This document shows positions 11,535 to 24,011 of a stretch of 64,000 nucleotides of DNA, one piece after another. Positions within the stretch are counted from its first letter, which is position 1. Each line of letters starts with the position of its first letter. Under the pieces are notes generated by a model. That model ran no database searches. It had not been told where the DNA came from and saw only the letters and a list, made by a program, of their open reading frames with translations. Source of the stretch: Romanomermis culicivorax (Eukaryota; Nematoda; Enoplea; Mermithida; Mermithidae); contig CAWUHX010000284.1 of assembly GCA_963922205.1 (NCBI GenBank), positions 310,001 through 374,000 on the forward strand, written 5' to 3'. The translations under genes and the position numbers were made by a program.

Positions 11535-13195
11535 TTGAATTCCAACGCCATGCGCCACGCTCTAAGATTTGATCAACAACCTCCTCCAGCCACTTCAACC
11601 ACTGCCAACGTTTTTTCCCAACCCAGCGCTCTGTCTTTGGTGAGCCTCCCACCTCTAAGCCCACAAATTTATACTTTCAGTACTGCCACACCCCAAGGAG
11701 GACCTGCCATCAGTTAATGCAACTTTCAACAGCCGCACCGCCAACGAATCTAGCTGCATGGCCAGTTCTGAGACATGTTTTGAGCACTACCACAACTGTC
11801 AAAGCTGACGCGTCGGCCACACCACAAATACTACCGCCACACATCACTGCAAACACGGCAACTGACCTGAATATTGACTACACCGATTTCACAGATTAAT
11901 TTGTCAATCTTGACCGACCACTGGCCCCAGCCGCCTCCCAAGCAAATATGTGCGACCACAGCAGCAGTTTGGCCATTGCTAACACAAATGAAGTCCACAA
12001 TTTCCGATTAGAAGCATGCAATGCCCTTGAACAACTCAATACCACGGCTGGGAGGATCACAAACAATGTTCTGATGGCCCAAACTATTGATCAAATTATC
12101 GGCGCCATTTCCAATCAATTACAAGGCCAGTAATTGCAAGTCCAACATGAAATTAAAGAACAAGCTCAAGCTACAAACATGCGATTCGCTGCCCTTGCCG
12201 AACAAATGCAACAGTTGATTTCTACAACCACAGCTGCAGCGCATAAAAACCCACTGATGCCTAGGGCACTGCCGGCCAGTTCCTGATTTCACTGCGAGGA
12301 TACGCGCAAAATTTATATGACTAATGGTACTTTCAGGGAAACAGAGCCGGCTATGGCCTACGCCCATCCACTGCTGCACCTCAAACTGAAAGCACCCTCA
12401 ACAGACATCATCTACAATAACCAATTTCCACGTACCACCTCTGGCGAGGATGATATTGCCCACGCAGCACCATTTCAACGCCTGCCGCCCATGGCCTACC
12501 CATTTGGATTTTCGGACTACCTGCCCGATGATCATACATGTAACCGAGCCCCGAGGTCTGGGGGGTTGGGTGACTGTTTTGGGGCTGGGGGTCAGTAATT
12601 CCCGAAAGTTTGGGGGGAGGGGTCTCTCAAGGAAAAAAATCGATTTTTTCACCAAAAAAATACGAAAAATAGTTCAAAAAATAGTAATTTTTTCCCTAAA
12701 AAAATCGTTAAATGTATCCATGGCGCGAAGCGCCAAGAAAATTAACATTTTTTACCATTTTTCGTTCAAAAATTGACATTTTTAATCAAAAAATTGACAT
12801 TTTTCAGTATTTTTCCAACCAAAAGTATTGGGGTCCCTATGGCTACCATATAAGTAGCCATTGGATTGGAAAATCCTGGGGGGACGGTCGCCCAATGGCT
12901 AGCCATACGGTCGACGATTTCTGGGGGGTTTCCCCCCCAATTACATGTATGCCGATGATTATTATGATAACCCACAACCTCGCTTTGATCTGCCATGCTT
13001 GTCACACTGTGAAGAAAATAGCTGAATAAAGACAATTGTCGATAATATGCATCCACTCATGATTGACGGCGCCGCCACCAATAAACACCTTCGACATTTC
13101 TTTATTCACCTGGAAAATGAATTTGGATACGACACATCAAACAATGTAAAGACGAGCGCTGTTTGCAGCCTGACCCGTGATACACCAAGTGACAT
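11535..13195 (+). pseudogene. retrotransposon gag-like relic
   Basis: Base composition changes sharply to a C-rich, coding-like stretch. Broken frames read as Pro/Thr/Gln-rich segments, then an amphipathic helix block (ALEQLNTTAGRITNN), then TNMRFAALAEQMQQL and a polar tail. This layout resembles a retroelement gag, but no zinc knuckle, protease or reverse transcriptase is visible. A MITE at 12533-12951 splits it with an exact duplication, and stops occur on both sides. It could instead be a decayed host gene. Confidence 0.4.
12533..12951 (-). mobile_element. hAT-like MITE, CATACATGTAA family, copy 2
   Basis: The 419-bp element is inverted relative to copy 1, with CATACATGTAA ends and the duplication CCGATGAT at 12525-12532 and 12952-12959. 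It contains the GGCGCGAAGCGCC palindrome near 12722. Confidence 0.85.
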
Positions 13196-13352
13196 GATTC
13201 ACTATTTTTTGAGCTGTTTTCGGATTTATTGACTAAAAAATCCAATGTTTTTTATTCAGGCACCCTTCTTCTTAAATTTTGGGCAATCAGTGACTCTGGA
13301 CCAAATGAAAATCGCTGGACACCCTACCGACCCCAGGGCTTTGTTACATGTA
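13195..13352 (+). repeat. 3' fragment of the CATACATGTAA MITE
   Basis: The stretch matches the right third of copies at 6401 and 53574, including the AAATTTTGGG segment and the TTACATGTA end. The left part is missing. Confidence 0.5.
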
Positions 13353-14405
13353 GAGCTGCGATGGGTAGCCGAATCCAAATATCGGATATCAGAGCTATTT
13401 TCTGCTAACCCGAACCGAATTGAACCCCAATAAATCACTTTGCAGATACCCGAACCAAACCCGAAAAATTTTGACAATTTTATCCGGGTTTTATTTGAAA
13501 TTTAGAACACCTATATTCTTGGAAATTAATTCATCAACAACATTTAATTATCAATATTTGTAATTGCATTTTAAAAAATTAATTTTGAAAAACAATAATT
13601 TTTCAGCAGTTTCACTCTTTCACGTCCATTCACGTGATAACTGAAAAGTTCGTATTCTGGAACAGATAGCTCTAAATATACTACACATCGTAAAAAAACC
13701 AAAGTAGATTCAGAATCAGCATTCTTTTTCCTATCAGAAAATCTATGTTTCGTGTGATAGAGTTCAGTGAGACGTAACCTGATTCACGCCAAATGAGAAA
13801 ATCCGCTCTGAAAAGTTTCGTAACTATCAGGGCGGTATTTGAAATTTTTGGCTACAGTAAACTATGATACCAAAATGAAAAAACGCGAGTGATATTAAAA
13901 TGTCCCAACGCTAGGTTGAAGACAATTGATAATTATGCAAGATTCACAAACGTACGCTGAAATTGGTTGTTTCTTTGCTGAGATATATGTAATTAACCGA
14001 AATATTTTTTAATTCACTATTACTGTAGCAACAATATAACGAATTTTAATTTCCCTGCTGATGAATTTACGTGCTTCATTTCTCGTTCAAAATTTTCATT
14101 TATTTCATACTTTGTAAGGCTTAAATGAGGCTGGTCAGTCAGTACTTCAATACTTGATCAGTATGGTGTTTCTGAAGGTTCATTTTCCATCGTTTTAGAA
14201 GGTGAAAATTCAAAAAATCCAAGAACTGAATAAAATTAGATAATTCTAATGGGAACCACAACAAAAATGCTAATAGCCGATAAATCTATGAGAACTCTAT
14301 CGTTAAAATGCTTTAACTGCTCCTGTAGAATACAATATATTCTTCATCAGCTCATTTTGACTAACATAACCAGAATTTTCTCAATTTTTTCCTCATTTTT
14401 GCAGG
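13353..14405. other. no recognisable gene
   Basis: AT-rich, with no exon or repeat that I can support. Confidence 0.4.
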
Positions 14406-14413
14406 TTTCTGAC

Positions 14414-16316
14414 CAGCGTTTTTTTTGTGCACGGACATTTGTGCCAATTGGCACAAGAGGCCAAAAAAATTTGTGCCAATGGCACAAAAAATTTTTTTCT
14501 ACTAGAAACATACTGAAAACTGCGGAAAAGTTTTAGGCCAAAAATTTTGATGAAGAGATAACGTTTTACACATTTACTTTTTTGTAAAAATCATGCCCTA
14601 CCTATTTTTCAGCTAACCATGTCAGTTAGATAAGAAAAAACTGTGCGGGAAAATAGTTCACGACGACTCAAAAAAGAATGGATGCTGAGAAAATTAAATA
14701 ACTCTAGAATTGTTTAGGAAATTCAAACTGATTCAATTTTTGACTACGAATATGAATATCTTTAGGTAATGTATATTTAACAACAATGTTAAGACTATTA
14801 GAGAATTTTTTTTTTCTGGACGACTTTTTATCCTGAAAGAGCAAAATAAAGCATGCACAAAAATCAACTTTAAGACGACCCTAAAAAATAATTTATGCAG
14901 GAAGCGATGTTATGCAGTTAAATAAGCACGACCTGATTTTTAAATAATGATTAACGAACGAAAAGTAAAACACATTTTGTATGAATTGAAAAATATATGG
15001 TAAGGAAAATAAGGTTCTTAATTCAAAAATTAATCACAGGTTTATCAAGCTTACTAATTTTCACAATCTTATGCCTGAAAAAGTATTTCTCAAAAGCTTT
15101 TTGGTCCATGATTTCAAAAACTCGAAGATCAGTTTTTTGCATATTTTTCCTAAACAACTCCCAAATATCTACCAAACTATCATTCTTTTCATACCGTTGT
15201 CTTGTCCACCATATACAATTTTGTGCCATATATAAGACAATATTGGCAAAAGTCAGTTGTTTCTTACTACAAGAATCTAGTTTCAAATCAAAGACAAAAT
15301 TGAGTATATCTACATTGAAATTTTAGAGAAAATAAAGTCGAAAATTGTGAAAATTTTGGATCGAAACATTGCACCATTACCAACGATATCGATTTTTCTA
15401 TTATTCTATTTGAATCAATCAAACACAAAAAGTGAGAATTTCAATTTTAAATCCGAATTTGACTGAATGAACAGAGAATATTCAGAATTTCTTTTCATCC
15501 ATCAGTCGTTGACATTGACAGCCTATAGAGTTTGCTGCAACGATACTAATACACTGTTCGAAGAGGAATCGTTCGCGTTCGGGTCAAATATACAAATAGA
15601 AAATATTATATTCGTTGACTCGGCGCGAAGCGCCGAAAATTTTTTACATTTTCAGCCCCTAAGACGTCTAAAAATCACGGAAATTTAATGTTTGGTCTAA
15701 TTTCAACAATACGGTAAGTAACCAAAATTGCCTGAAGTTGTGTTTTCCTTGTTGGTGGTTGCTCAAAAGTACTGAATTAGTTTGGTTTTTAGGGCGGTCG
15801 GAGTGGAATGGTGAATGGCGAGGTCAAAAAGGTGCATCTTTGGTCTCAAATAAAAACGTATTATTCGTGTATATAAGTGAGAATCAACCAAATTTCTTGG
15901 ATTTGATTGTGTTTGAGGTTGTATTATGCATTTCAAGTGCTTAGACTTAGGCTTAGGCTTAGGGTTAGGCTTAGGCTTAGGCTTAGGCTTAGGCTTAGTC
16001 AAAAACTTGATATATTTTGGTAGAAAGGTATGATTACTGTAATTTCCATGAAAAATTTTCAAATTTTTTTTTAAGTTTTTTTTGGAAATTACTGTTTTCC
16101 GCCCTTTTTTTCCAAAATTTTTTTAAAGTTTTTGATTTGAAACATTGAAAAATGGGGGTTTTTGGTAAAAAGTCGAACTTACCGTATTGTAAATTCCTGC
16201 CAATGTTTGACCAGCCAAAAATTTTGTGCCAATTGGGACAAACGCTCAAAATTTTTTGTGCCATTCCAAATTTTTTTGTGCCAAAAATCATGTTTTGGCA
16301 CAAAAAAAAAACACTG
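14414..16316. mobile_element. hAT-like element, CAGNGTTTTTTTTG family, 1.9 kb
   Basis: The ends are CAGCGTTTTTTTTGTGC and GCACAAAAAAAAAACACTG, flanked by the exact duplication TTTCTGAC at 14406-14413 and 16317-16324. GTGCCA/TGGCAC words repeat near both ends. A palindrome CGGCGCGAAGCGCCG lies near 15620 and a TTAGGC array at 15941-16000. No hAT transposase frame is readable, so it is probably nonautonomous or decayed. Confidence 0.8.
15941..16000 (+). repeat. TTAGGC telomere-type hexamer array
   Basis: Ten hexamer units of TTAGGC or one-base variants (TTAGAC, TTAGGG, TTAGTC) in phase. TTAGGC is the nematode telomere unit, but such a short array inside a transposon does not prove a telomere or a nematode host. 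Confidence 0.8.
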
Positions 16317-16324
16317 TTTCTGAC

Positions 16325-17061
16325 TACAAATACAACGGAATGCTTGTATATGCTCCTAAAATGCATAAAAAAGCATCCGTAGCCACATTATAAACGTTTT
16401 TTAAAATGTTGAAAATTTTTGAAAAACGAGAAAAAAAATTTCGGGTCTTCGGTAACCGGTTCTCATGTGGAAAAAATGTTCGAGGAAAAAAACGGTGCTT
16501 ACAAGGCATAAAAATGCAATGCATCTCATGACAAAAAACCCTATAACCTAATCAAAAGAGCAGTCAGGCCTCAAGTTGCACTGCGCAACTTGGCAGAAAA
16601 AATTTGGTTGCACAGCCCGAAGTTTGGTCGTTGTGTGCGAAAAAACCCCGAAGGCAAGTATATAAATTATCCTGGTCCCTGTACTGTAGCTTTCGCCGAA
16701 TAACTACAGTCAACTCGATTTTTCTATGTCAATATGTCGAGAATTAATAACACACACATCATTTCACAAAATTAAAATCATGCTCGTTTCCTGTACACTT
16801 TCTCGTTTAAACATGACAGCCGCCCAAATGACCAGTGGCACTCCTTTCGAACGCGATTAAACGTAAGATTGGTGATGGGAAGATCATCTGAGTGAAAAAA
16901 ATGACCATTGGTTACTCCAGATGTCCTTTAAAACAACAGGTTGTGCGAATGTTCATCAAATTTTCTTTAATGATGTCGTGCGGTCATCCGAGATTATCTG
17001 AGTGACTACTTGTCACTCAAATGACGTTTGCACATGAAGTCGGCCGAGTGACACGGGCGAC
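16325..17061. other. left flank of the Polinton, no gene seen
   Basis: No coding signal or repeat is recognised. The six bases before 17062 do not match those after 36793. Confidence 0.4.
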
Positions 17062-17843
17062 GATAGTAGTAAGGCCGGCCCGTATAGGTCGTACGCTTAA
17101 GGATACTCCTATCTTTTGTGTACGACCTATAATTTGTCACTTTTTTTCGATTTATAGGTCGTACAGTAAACATACACGTTTTGCTTTTGTCGGATTTACA
17201 GGTCGTACAGTAAACATATACGGTTAATTTCTTCGTCGATTTATAGGTCGTACAGAAAACATATACGTCGATTTATAGGTCGCAAGGTTAAAAATGCATG
17301 TTCTAGAGTTACCGTAATTGTAGAATTACGGTAATTTTTCGATTATGGTAATAAATGTGTTACTGTGCGTGGAAAAGGAAAATCATTGATGAACATAAAA
17401 AGGAAAACTAAAATGAACAAAAAATGGAAAAGAAATAAAAAGAGATTGTGTGTAAAAATGGCTTCCCCTCTGGGAAGAGGAAGCCCACAAAAATTTGCAC
17501 CCCGGACCCCCTTTGTCAAAAGGGTGCCACCTGCAGGTGTAAAAATATTTTGGAGGTCCCATTTTCTGAACGATCGTTCAAGTCAACAAATGTCAGAACG
17601 GTCAATCTGGTCAGTAATGGTCTGTTTAATGGGTAAATTCTCGGGAGGGTCATTACGCGATGAAACATTATCTTTACGGGTGCATGCGTAAAAATTTTGA
17701 TGTTCTGCCAAAAATGACCAAGAAGGTCTTTTATAAAAATGACCAGAGCGAGCTGGCCGTAAAAAGCATGTAGACAAAAAAGGTCTTTCATAGAAAGATG
17801 ACCAAACAAGAAGGTCCTAAAAAGCGTGTAGAAAATTTGGAGA
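17062..17843 (+). repeat. left terminal inverted repeat of the Polinton
   Basis: About 782 bp matching the reverse complement of 36012-36793. Outside the innermost 30 bp I noticed only one base difference (near 17550). The outer 230 bp hold several TAGGTCGTAC motifs. Inside are a palindrome GAACGATCGTTC (near 17570) and an 11-bp stem with a TGGG loop (17460-17485). Confidence 0.9.
17083..17287 (+). repeat. subterminal TAGGTCGTAC repeats
   Basis: The outermost two motifs form an inverted pair: TATAGGTCGTAC at 17083-17094 and its exact reverse complement at 17120-17131. At least three further direct units follow (near 17153, 17200 and 17243), each in a roughly 31-46 bp repeat ending CAGTAAACATAYACG or a variant, and then a truncated unit. 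The same array is mirrored at the right end. Sites for the integrase or for replication initiation are a reasonable guess. Confidence 0.75.
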
Positions 17844-18391
17844 GTTGACGTACGGTAAAGGATACAGATTTGGGAATTACCGTAATAGTAGAATTACGGT
17901 AAATTTTTATTATGGTAATAGAGAAATTAGGGCAATAGATGTAGGTGAAAAAGGAAAACTAAAATGAACAAAAAATGGAAAAGAAATAAAAAGAGATTGT
18001 GTGTAAAAATGGCTTCTCCCGTGGGCAGGATAAGCCTTTCAAAAATTTGCGCCCCTGGACCCCCTTTGACAAAAGGGCGCCACCTGCAGGCGTAAATATG
18101 CTCGGAGGCCCCATTCCTGAACGATCGTTCAAGTCAATCTCAAACGGTCAATATGGTCAGTAATGGTCTGTTTAATGGGTAAATTCTCGGGAGAGTCATT
18201 ACGAGATGAAACATTATCTTTACGGGTGCACGCGTATAAATTTTTGATGTTCTGCCAAAAATAACCAAGAAGGTCTTTTTATAAAAATGATCAAAAATAG
18301 TCGTAAAAGACATGTAGAAAAAAGAAAAAATCTTTGCATATCAAAAAGAAAAATTTTTAATTCGATGCAACATTCTACTTTATTGTAAAAA
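17844..18391 (+). repeat. diverged second copy of the terminal-repeat unit (left)
   Basis: From about 17870 the sequence repeats the plan of 17300-17843: TTACGGTAA words, the AAATGAACAAAAAATGG segment, a stem-loop at 18011-18036, GAACGATCGTTC near 18120 and the GGTCATTTT region. It then continues to the polymerase stop. It is a tandem, diverged duplicate. Confidence 0.8.
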
Positions 18392-21300
18392 TCATTTAGT
18401 CCAACCATAAGGAAATGTACAAAAATTACGTTTCAAAATACGTTTATCATATACTATACGAAATTTTTTCAAAGTTTTACGAGTAACAACTTTACGATCT
18501 TGCTGACGCTCTATACGGAGACTATGTACATTTACTTCTTCTTTTCCATTGTTTTTTACAAAAGCAAAAACCATTCGACGAAGCGAATAAAAATTAACTT
18601 TTTTCATAGTATCTGATGACAAAGTGATACCGCGGACTTTGATTACGTGACGGTATTGGTCTGTAGAGGGACTGTACAATCTGTAGGCGTAATTTTTAGG
18701 ACCTCCACTAACAAATTCGGTAATGTAAGATCCAGAGCCATATTCACGTAACTCGTCAGTCATTTCACCAAGACACCAACCAGTGGGTACTTGATATTGT
18801 TGTTTGTCAACTGTTGACAGGTAAATAATACTATCCGTGTCAAAATACAATACTCGACTTTTTAATCGCTCAATGTAAGAATATAACTTTAATCGAGCTT
18901 GAGCCGTCGTATAAGCTGCAATAACAGCGTTAGTATTTCCCATGACTTCGGCAAAATCATCATGTTGACAATATGTTGTTGACACCAATTGTTCATTGAT
19001 TAGTCTAACATTCTTAATAATATTGGCGACATTCATTACAAGTTCAAAATATTCTTTGGGTGCATTGTGGATAACAGTCTTATCCATATTGTTTCGTTGA
19101 CCAAACTAAAAAAAACATAAAATTAATTAAATGAATTACAAAAAACTATGTATAGTTACTTTTCCCCAGAAAGAATTTAGCATTAATTTAGCCAAAGCCC
19201 TCTTTCCAGGATTTTTTAAAATTTTTGAAGAATCCAATGAAATATTCTCACGATTGTAGACCTCCATCTCGTATTCACGTTTTTGCTCATCCGTTTGAGC
19301 TTTAGCAGGATAGCCTTCACTCTCCTATAAAAATTACAATCAAATTCTGTCACATTTACATAATATAAAATTTACTAGTTTCATTTTCATAAAGGTATTG
19401 ACGTATTGAGTAAATAAACCACCAGTGGGGTTTTTGGTTGGATGATATTGCTCAATGTTATCATAATGCCAAACCTCGAAAATCTTGAGGATCTGAAACA
19501 AAAATAATATACATAGAAAAAGAACCATTACCGTAACAATATACCTTATATCCCTTCTCTAAGGCTTTATATAATTCTATCGTAACCCATGTACCGTCTA
19601 ATGCTCTGTCTTGGTCATTATGCACGCATGCGGTCTTTTGTGAATCATGCGTGCAAGTTTTGCATAAAGGAAACAATAATTTACCGCCATGTCGATACGG
19701 TAAAACAGGATGTAAGAGTTTGGGAGGTGGTAAAACCTTACACTTGATTAATCCCTCATAAGGTTGTGACGTTGAACTGACCTCTTCAAAATCTTCAGTA
19801 AAGATTTTTGGATGGCCTGTAGGGTATTTCCCATATTTGTTGACAAACGGGTATAAACTGCATACATCTACATAATTGATCTTTTCTGCAGGTGTACCAT
19901 CTTGATTGTACTTAATTTTATGATACAGTTTTACAGCATTAGTGCGACCACCAAAGAAAGCTAAAACAAGAAAACTTTTGACAAAATAAAAAAGAACAAT
20001 TCAAGATTTTACCTTCTCGAGGATTTATAGGTTCTGGTATTTTGACTGTATCAAAAAATGTTTTCATTTCGGGATCTGAGTGAAGTTGTTGTAAAAGTTC
20101 GCACTCCCACATTTCCACTACGCTATAACCGAGTGATTGAAGTTCCATAACACGATTAAAAGTGCGCTCATATGCATCGACTGCTTTTGTATTATTATCG
20201 GCTGTTAATTGATATCTATTTTTCATACATTTAGGGCATCCATGCCAATAACAACCGTGAAATTCATAAATTGTCGTGTCTTAATGAGCAAATATATAGA
20301 TATTAAAATTTCAAAAATTTGAACAAAATTACCTGATAAACCATCAACTTTGTATCTTCCAATTTGAACTTCGCCACCATTAAGTTTATGTCGAATATAC
20401 AGGTTTTCATTTTTATGGACTAGCCACTTCAACCATTTTAAGGCTATAACAGATTGTCTTTCTTCTTTACCATAACCTTTGTATGGTATTACACCAATAG
20501 TATTTGGCTTCAAAAATAAACGTCGGAAAACTAAGTTGCAAGCACTAGCAATGGTTATTGAATTTTCAAAAGGATCGACATTTGTTTCTTCCATAAAAAT
20601 ATCGCGAAATTTCATACAACATTGTCGTAAAACTTGCACATCGCTACGACAGTAGTCAATTAACTCATTATCAAAATTAAATTGACAACCCTAAACAATG
20701 ATGCATTTAAATGCAAAACTTTATACTTTTGCAAACTTACTGTTTCAAGCTTTTGATTATACCACTCCAGAAACGTGGCACGAGCCGCAGGTTTCATAGC
20801 ATTGTAACCGTACATATTGGGTGATGGATATGAGCCAACATATCCGTAATTTTCTTTTCTATTAAAGAAATGAGGGAAATATCCTTTACATATTTCACTT
20901 ATTCCAAATGTTTTCGGTAAAGCCGCCAAAGGCATCGGAAGAAAGTTCAGAGAATCAATAATTTTTATCGACCCTACTTTGATACACATCAACTCTAAAC
21001 CTAAAAATAAATAAATAGATGAAAATGAAAAACTATAAACAATTTACTAATTCACCCTTATTGATGATATGTAGTTTATGATGTCCATTACGATACAAAA
21101 ACTGCATTATAAATTGTCCATCGAATCCTCGAGAATTATGAGCTATTGCAGTAATGTTTTTCATACCTTTTGCAAAAAGGTATTCGCAGAAATCATTTAG
21201 ACATGTAGATCCTTTGAAAATACGCTCGCGTTGACCGCATGTATTGCAGCAAAAATCTCCCTCGTTTTGACGACACTGATCGCATACAGTATGGACAACA

Positions 21301-23201
21301 CATAAATTTGGTTCATGTTCGAACACATCCCCTAACTCGCTTTGTCGTAGAATTTTTTCCTGTGTAGTCTCAAAATCATAAAAAACAAATTTTTGATTAA
21401 CAGGACACTTATCGGTAATTCCTGTTTCATTATCATCTAGACACTCATCCTCATCAACATTTGTTTCAAATATATCTTCTTCTTCCTCTTCAATTTGTTC
21501 GTTACCAACAGGTTGCATAAAACATAAATGATCTAAATAAAAATTTTCATATAAAATAAAATAAAATAATTACACCATATCTATTACCTTTTTTAGGTAC
21601 GCTTTTCTTGCATGTTTTACATTCAAAATAACCGCAATTATGAGGATTAGAATGTGCTCGTCGAACCAGTGTATCACATTGTTCGCACACTTTGAAACGA
21701 TCGCAAATAGATACCCCTGTTTTTTGACGTTTGGATTGACCTCTTTGAGTAAAAACAAGCTTGTGTCGAGCAAAACACTTATCGTTTTTAAAATAACGCA
21801 GACAATCTTTGCATTTTCGAGCATTAAATTGATTACATGGGGGTGTATTGTAACACAGAGGACAAACGTTTCTGCATCTGTGTTCCATTTTGTTGTTGTA
21901 GGCCAGATCGCAATGAGGACAAAAGTAGCTGCGGTCAAAAAATCCAGGCATCTTTGTAATGACGGAGTAATGGTTATCATGGTGGTAAATATTTAAAACA
22001 TGCGTTGCTTCAGGTCCTTAAAACTCTAAATACGTACACAATAATTGAAAAATAAAAAACTCTAACCTCTAAATATTAAATCTTTAAAGCGTTCTCTGCT
22101 AAAAACTTTGATTTGATAATCGGGTAATAAAACAGTTTGCAATTGTTCCCACTGATGAAAACCGCAAGCTCCTTGATGATTAGCTAAGCCTGCTAAGGTC
22201 ATCAGTTCTTTAGCAACCTTTGTTTGCAGCAGATGTGACTTGTCAGACTTTCGAATGCTTTCCCATTTGTGCTCAGCATTCTTATCTTTTTTATGAATGT
22301 AAGCTCTAGCAACAACTAGAGCTCTAGCAAAACATAAATCATCCGTGTTGCTGATTTGAATAATACAGCGTTTATCTTTTAGAAAATCATTATGTTTTAA
22401 ATATTGATGAGCATTGTGAATACCTTAAATAAATAAATAAATAAATAAAAATCTTACATAAGTAATTTTAATCAGCTTACCGCTACCCGCAGGTGGTGTT
22501 ACAACAATGGTACGAATTGTAGACTGACGACTATCAATTTGTATTTGCTCATTTGATTGAAGAACAGCGTTAAGAGTGTTTACAATCAAGTCTCCAGTTA
22601 AAGCATGTTTCGGTCTAAAAGGTATCAAAACACGACCTTTCGTCAAATCTGGATGGTCAAAGGAAAACCCTATAAACGCATTATCAGCGACATTCTCAGA
22701 AATTCGCTCTACTATACGTTGAAACGTTGGCACTATTTGAGCATTTAAATCATCCATATGTTCGGTATTACGAAAGTTCACAGAGTACTCGCGACCTTCG
22801 GTATTAAAACGCCTAATATTTACGGTACTGGGTTGACCTAGTTCAAAAAAATCATCCGCAACAAAAGATGCATTCGTTACACCTCCACTACCCCCACCAC
22901 CACCACCAATTTGAACTGTTTCGTAAATTTCTTCCTCATCAGAACTGTAAGGCGTATAACTTTTGTATTGATCATCTTCATCATCATCATAATCTAAAAC
23001 AGTTCCTTCTTCTTCTTCTTCTTCTTCCAAAATAACATTATTATCGATTGTTTCTTCTTCTTCTTCTTTCTCAGAGGTAATATTCTCTGAAGACTCATTC
23101 ACTATTGTTTCATCGTCGTCTTCATCAGAAGTAATATCTTCTAAAATTTCCATAGGCATGTCGTCTTCGTCCGAAGTAATATCCTCATAAATAGGTTTCA
23201 T
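18392..23201 (-). CDS. protein-primed DNA polymerase B, 11 exons
   Basis: Polinton-type family B polymerase, which copies the element by protein priming from its ends. Exons on the minus strand: 23201-22481, 22423-22067, 22016-21588, 21532-21056, 21000-20741, 20690-20333, 20279-20013, 19960-19545, 19492-19376, 19324-19160, 19105-18392. All ten introns are 50-57 bp with GT/AG ends, and the sum is exactly 1427 codons with no internal stop. Order: acidic Ser/Asp/Glu-rich head (residues 1-90), Gly-rich linker, conserved Polinton N-terminal region, Cys/His cluster (about 375-500), exonuclease motifs FYDFETT, AHNSRGFDGQF and YCRSDV, and polymerase motifs DVCSLYP, KLMLNSFWGKFG and FDTDSI. The start ATG at 23201 is the first in frame. 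A priming terminal protein has not been identified separately; the N-terminal region is the candidate. Confidence 0.93.
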
Positions 23202-24011
23202 TATAAAAATTATCTAAACTAGAAAATATAAAAACTATAAACTAGAAAAATAGAAAACAACCTATTCACCAAAAACTTATACAGTAATAATAATAATAGA
23301 AAATTTTTATAAATCAGCAAAAACTATTAATTTTATGGTAGAGATTTAATTATTGTTTACGATGTTAATGTAGTACTTTTCTTTTTTATGATGGGAAAGC
23401 TTTAAAGACCTCTATAACTCATGAACACGTGCCCATATCATTTCTTTAGCTTATTTTATTAGCATATAACCAGTTAAAACCAGTTGAAAACCTGTTTTAC
23501 TGTACAACCCTAGTATTTTTGTTTTGATTCTTGAAGCTATAAAATAACTGTAATAGCTGCTTATAACCCTGTTGCACCATCTTTTCTTTTTATGTGGAAA
23601 AGCTTTAAAGACCCTTATAACTCATGCGCACGTGGCTATATTGCTTCTATAGCTTTGACCTTGATAATTACTATAACACATAAAACACATATATTTTTCT
23701 AGCTTTGATCTCAAAGGTTACCGTACCACATAAACACATTTTATTTTATTTTTGTAGAACATAGCTCCTCCTCTCATATACTCCTCAGAATAGTAGAATA
23801 CTGTAGGATATATGTCTTGAATATTTATTATGCTTATAACTCCTCCTCGTACAGCTATAAGCTATATATCTTGGCTATTTTATTATAACTATAACCTCCT
23901 TTACTCAAAAATTTTGAACACTTTATACATTTATCTGTTTTGTTGCTACAAAAACTACTCGCTTCTCTCTCTCTCTCTCTCTCTTTAATATTTCTTCAAG
24001 AATTTTCAAAA
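23202..24011. promoter_or_regulatory. divergent promoter region between polymerase and virion modules
   Basis: This 810-bp gap separates the leftward polymerase from the rightward genes and must hold both promoters. A block of about 60 bp is repeated directly at about 23378-23438 and 23583-23642. It contains GCTTTAAAGACC (23399 and 23603) and an E-box CACGTG (23426-23431 and 23630-23635), 204 bp apart. Further right, TAGCTCCTCC at 23762 and TAACTCCTCC at 23836 resemble the TAGCTCCGCC boxes before the gene at 30316. A CT-dinucleotide run precedes the start at 24012. Confidence 0.6.

Noticed and set aside
15941-16000. Chromosome end
   Set aside because: Only ten hexamers, with variants, in the interior of an element with an exact target duplication.
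17365-17691. 108-codon open frame in the left terminal repeat, repeated at 36164-36490
   Set aside because: It lies in noncoding terminal-repeat sequence, its diverged inner copies do not keep the frame, and it crosses the stem-loop and palindrome. Identity of the two copies follows from the inverted repeat.
22425-23201. Separate 258-residue acidic protein upstream of the polymerase
   Set aside because: The frame continues through a GT/AG intron into the conserved N-terminal region of the polymerase, and the phases fit, so it is the first polymerase exon.
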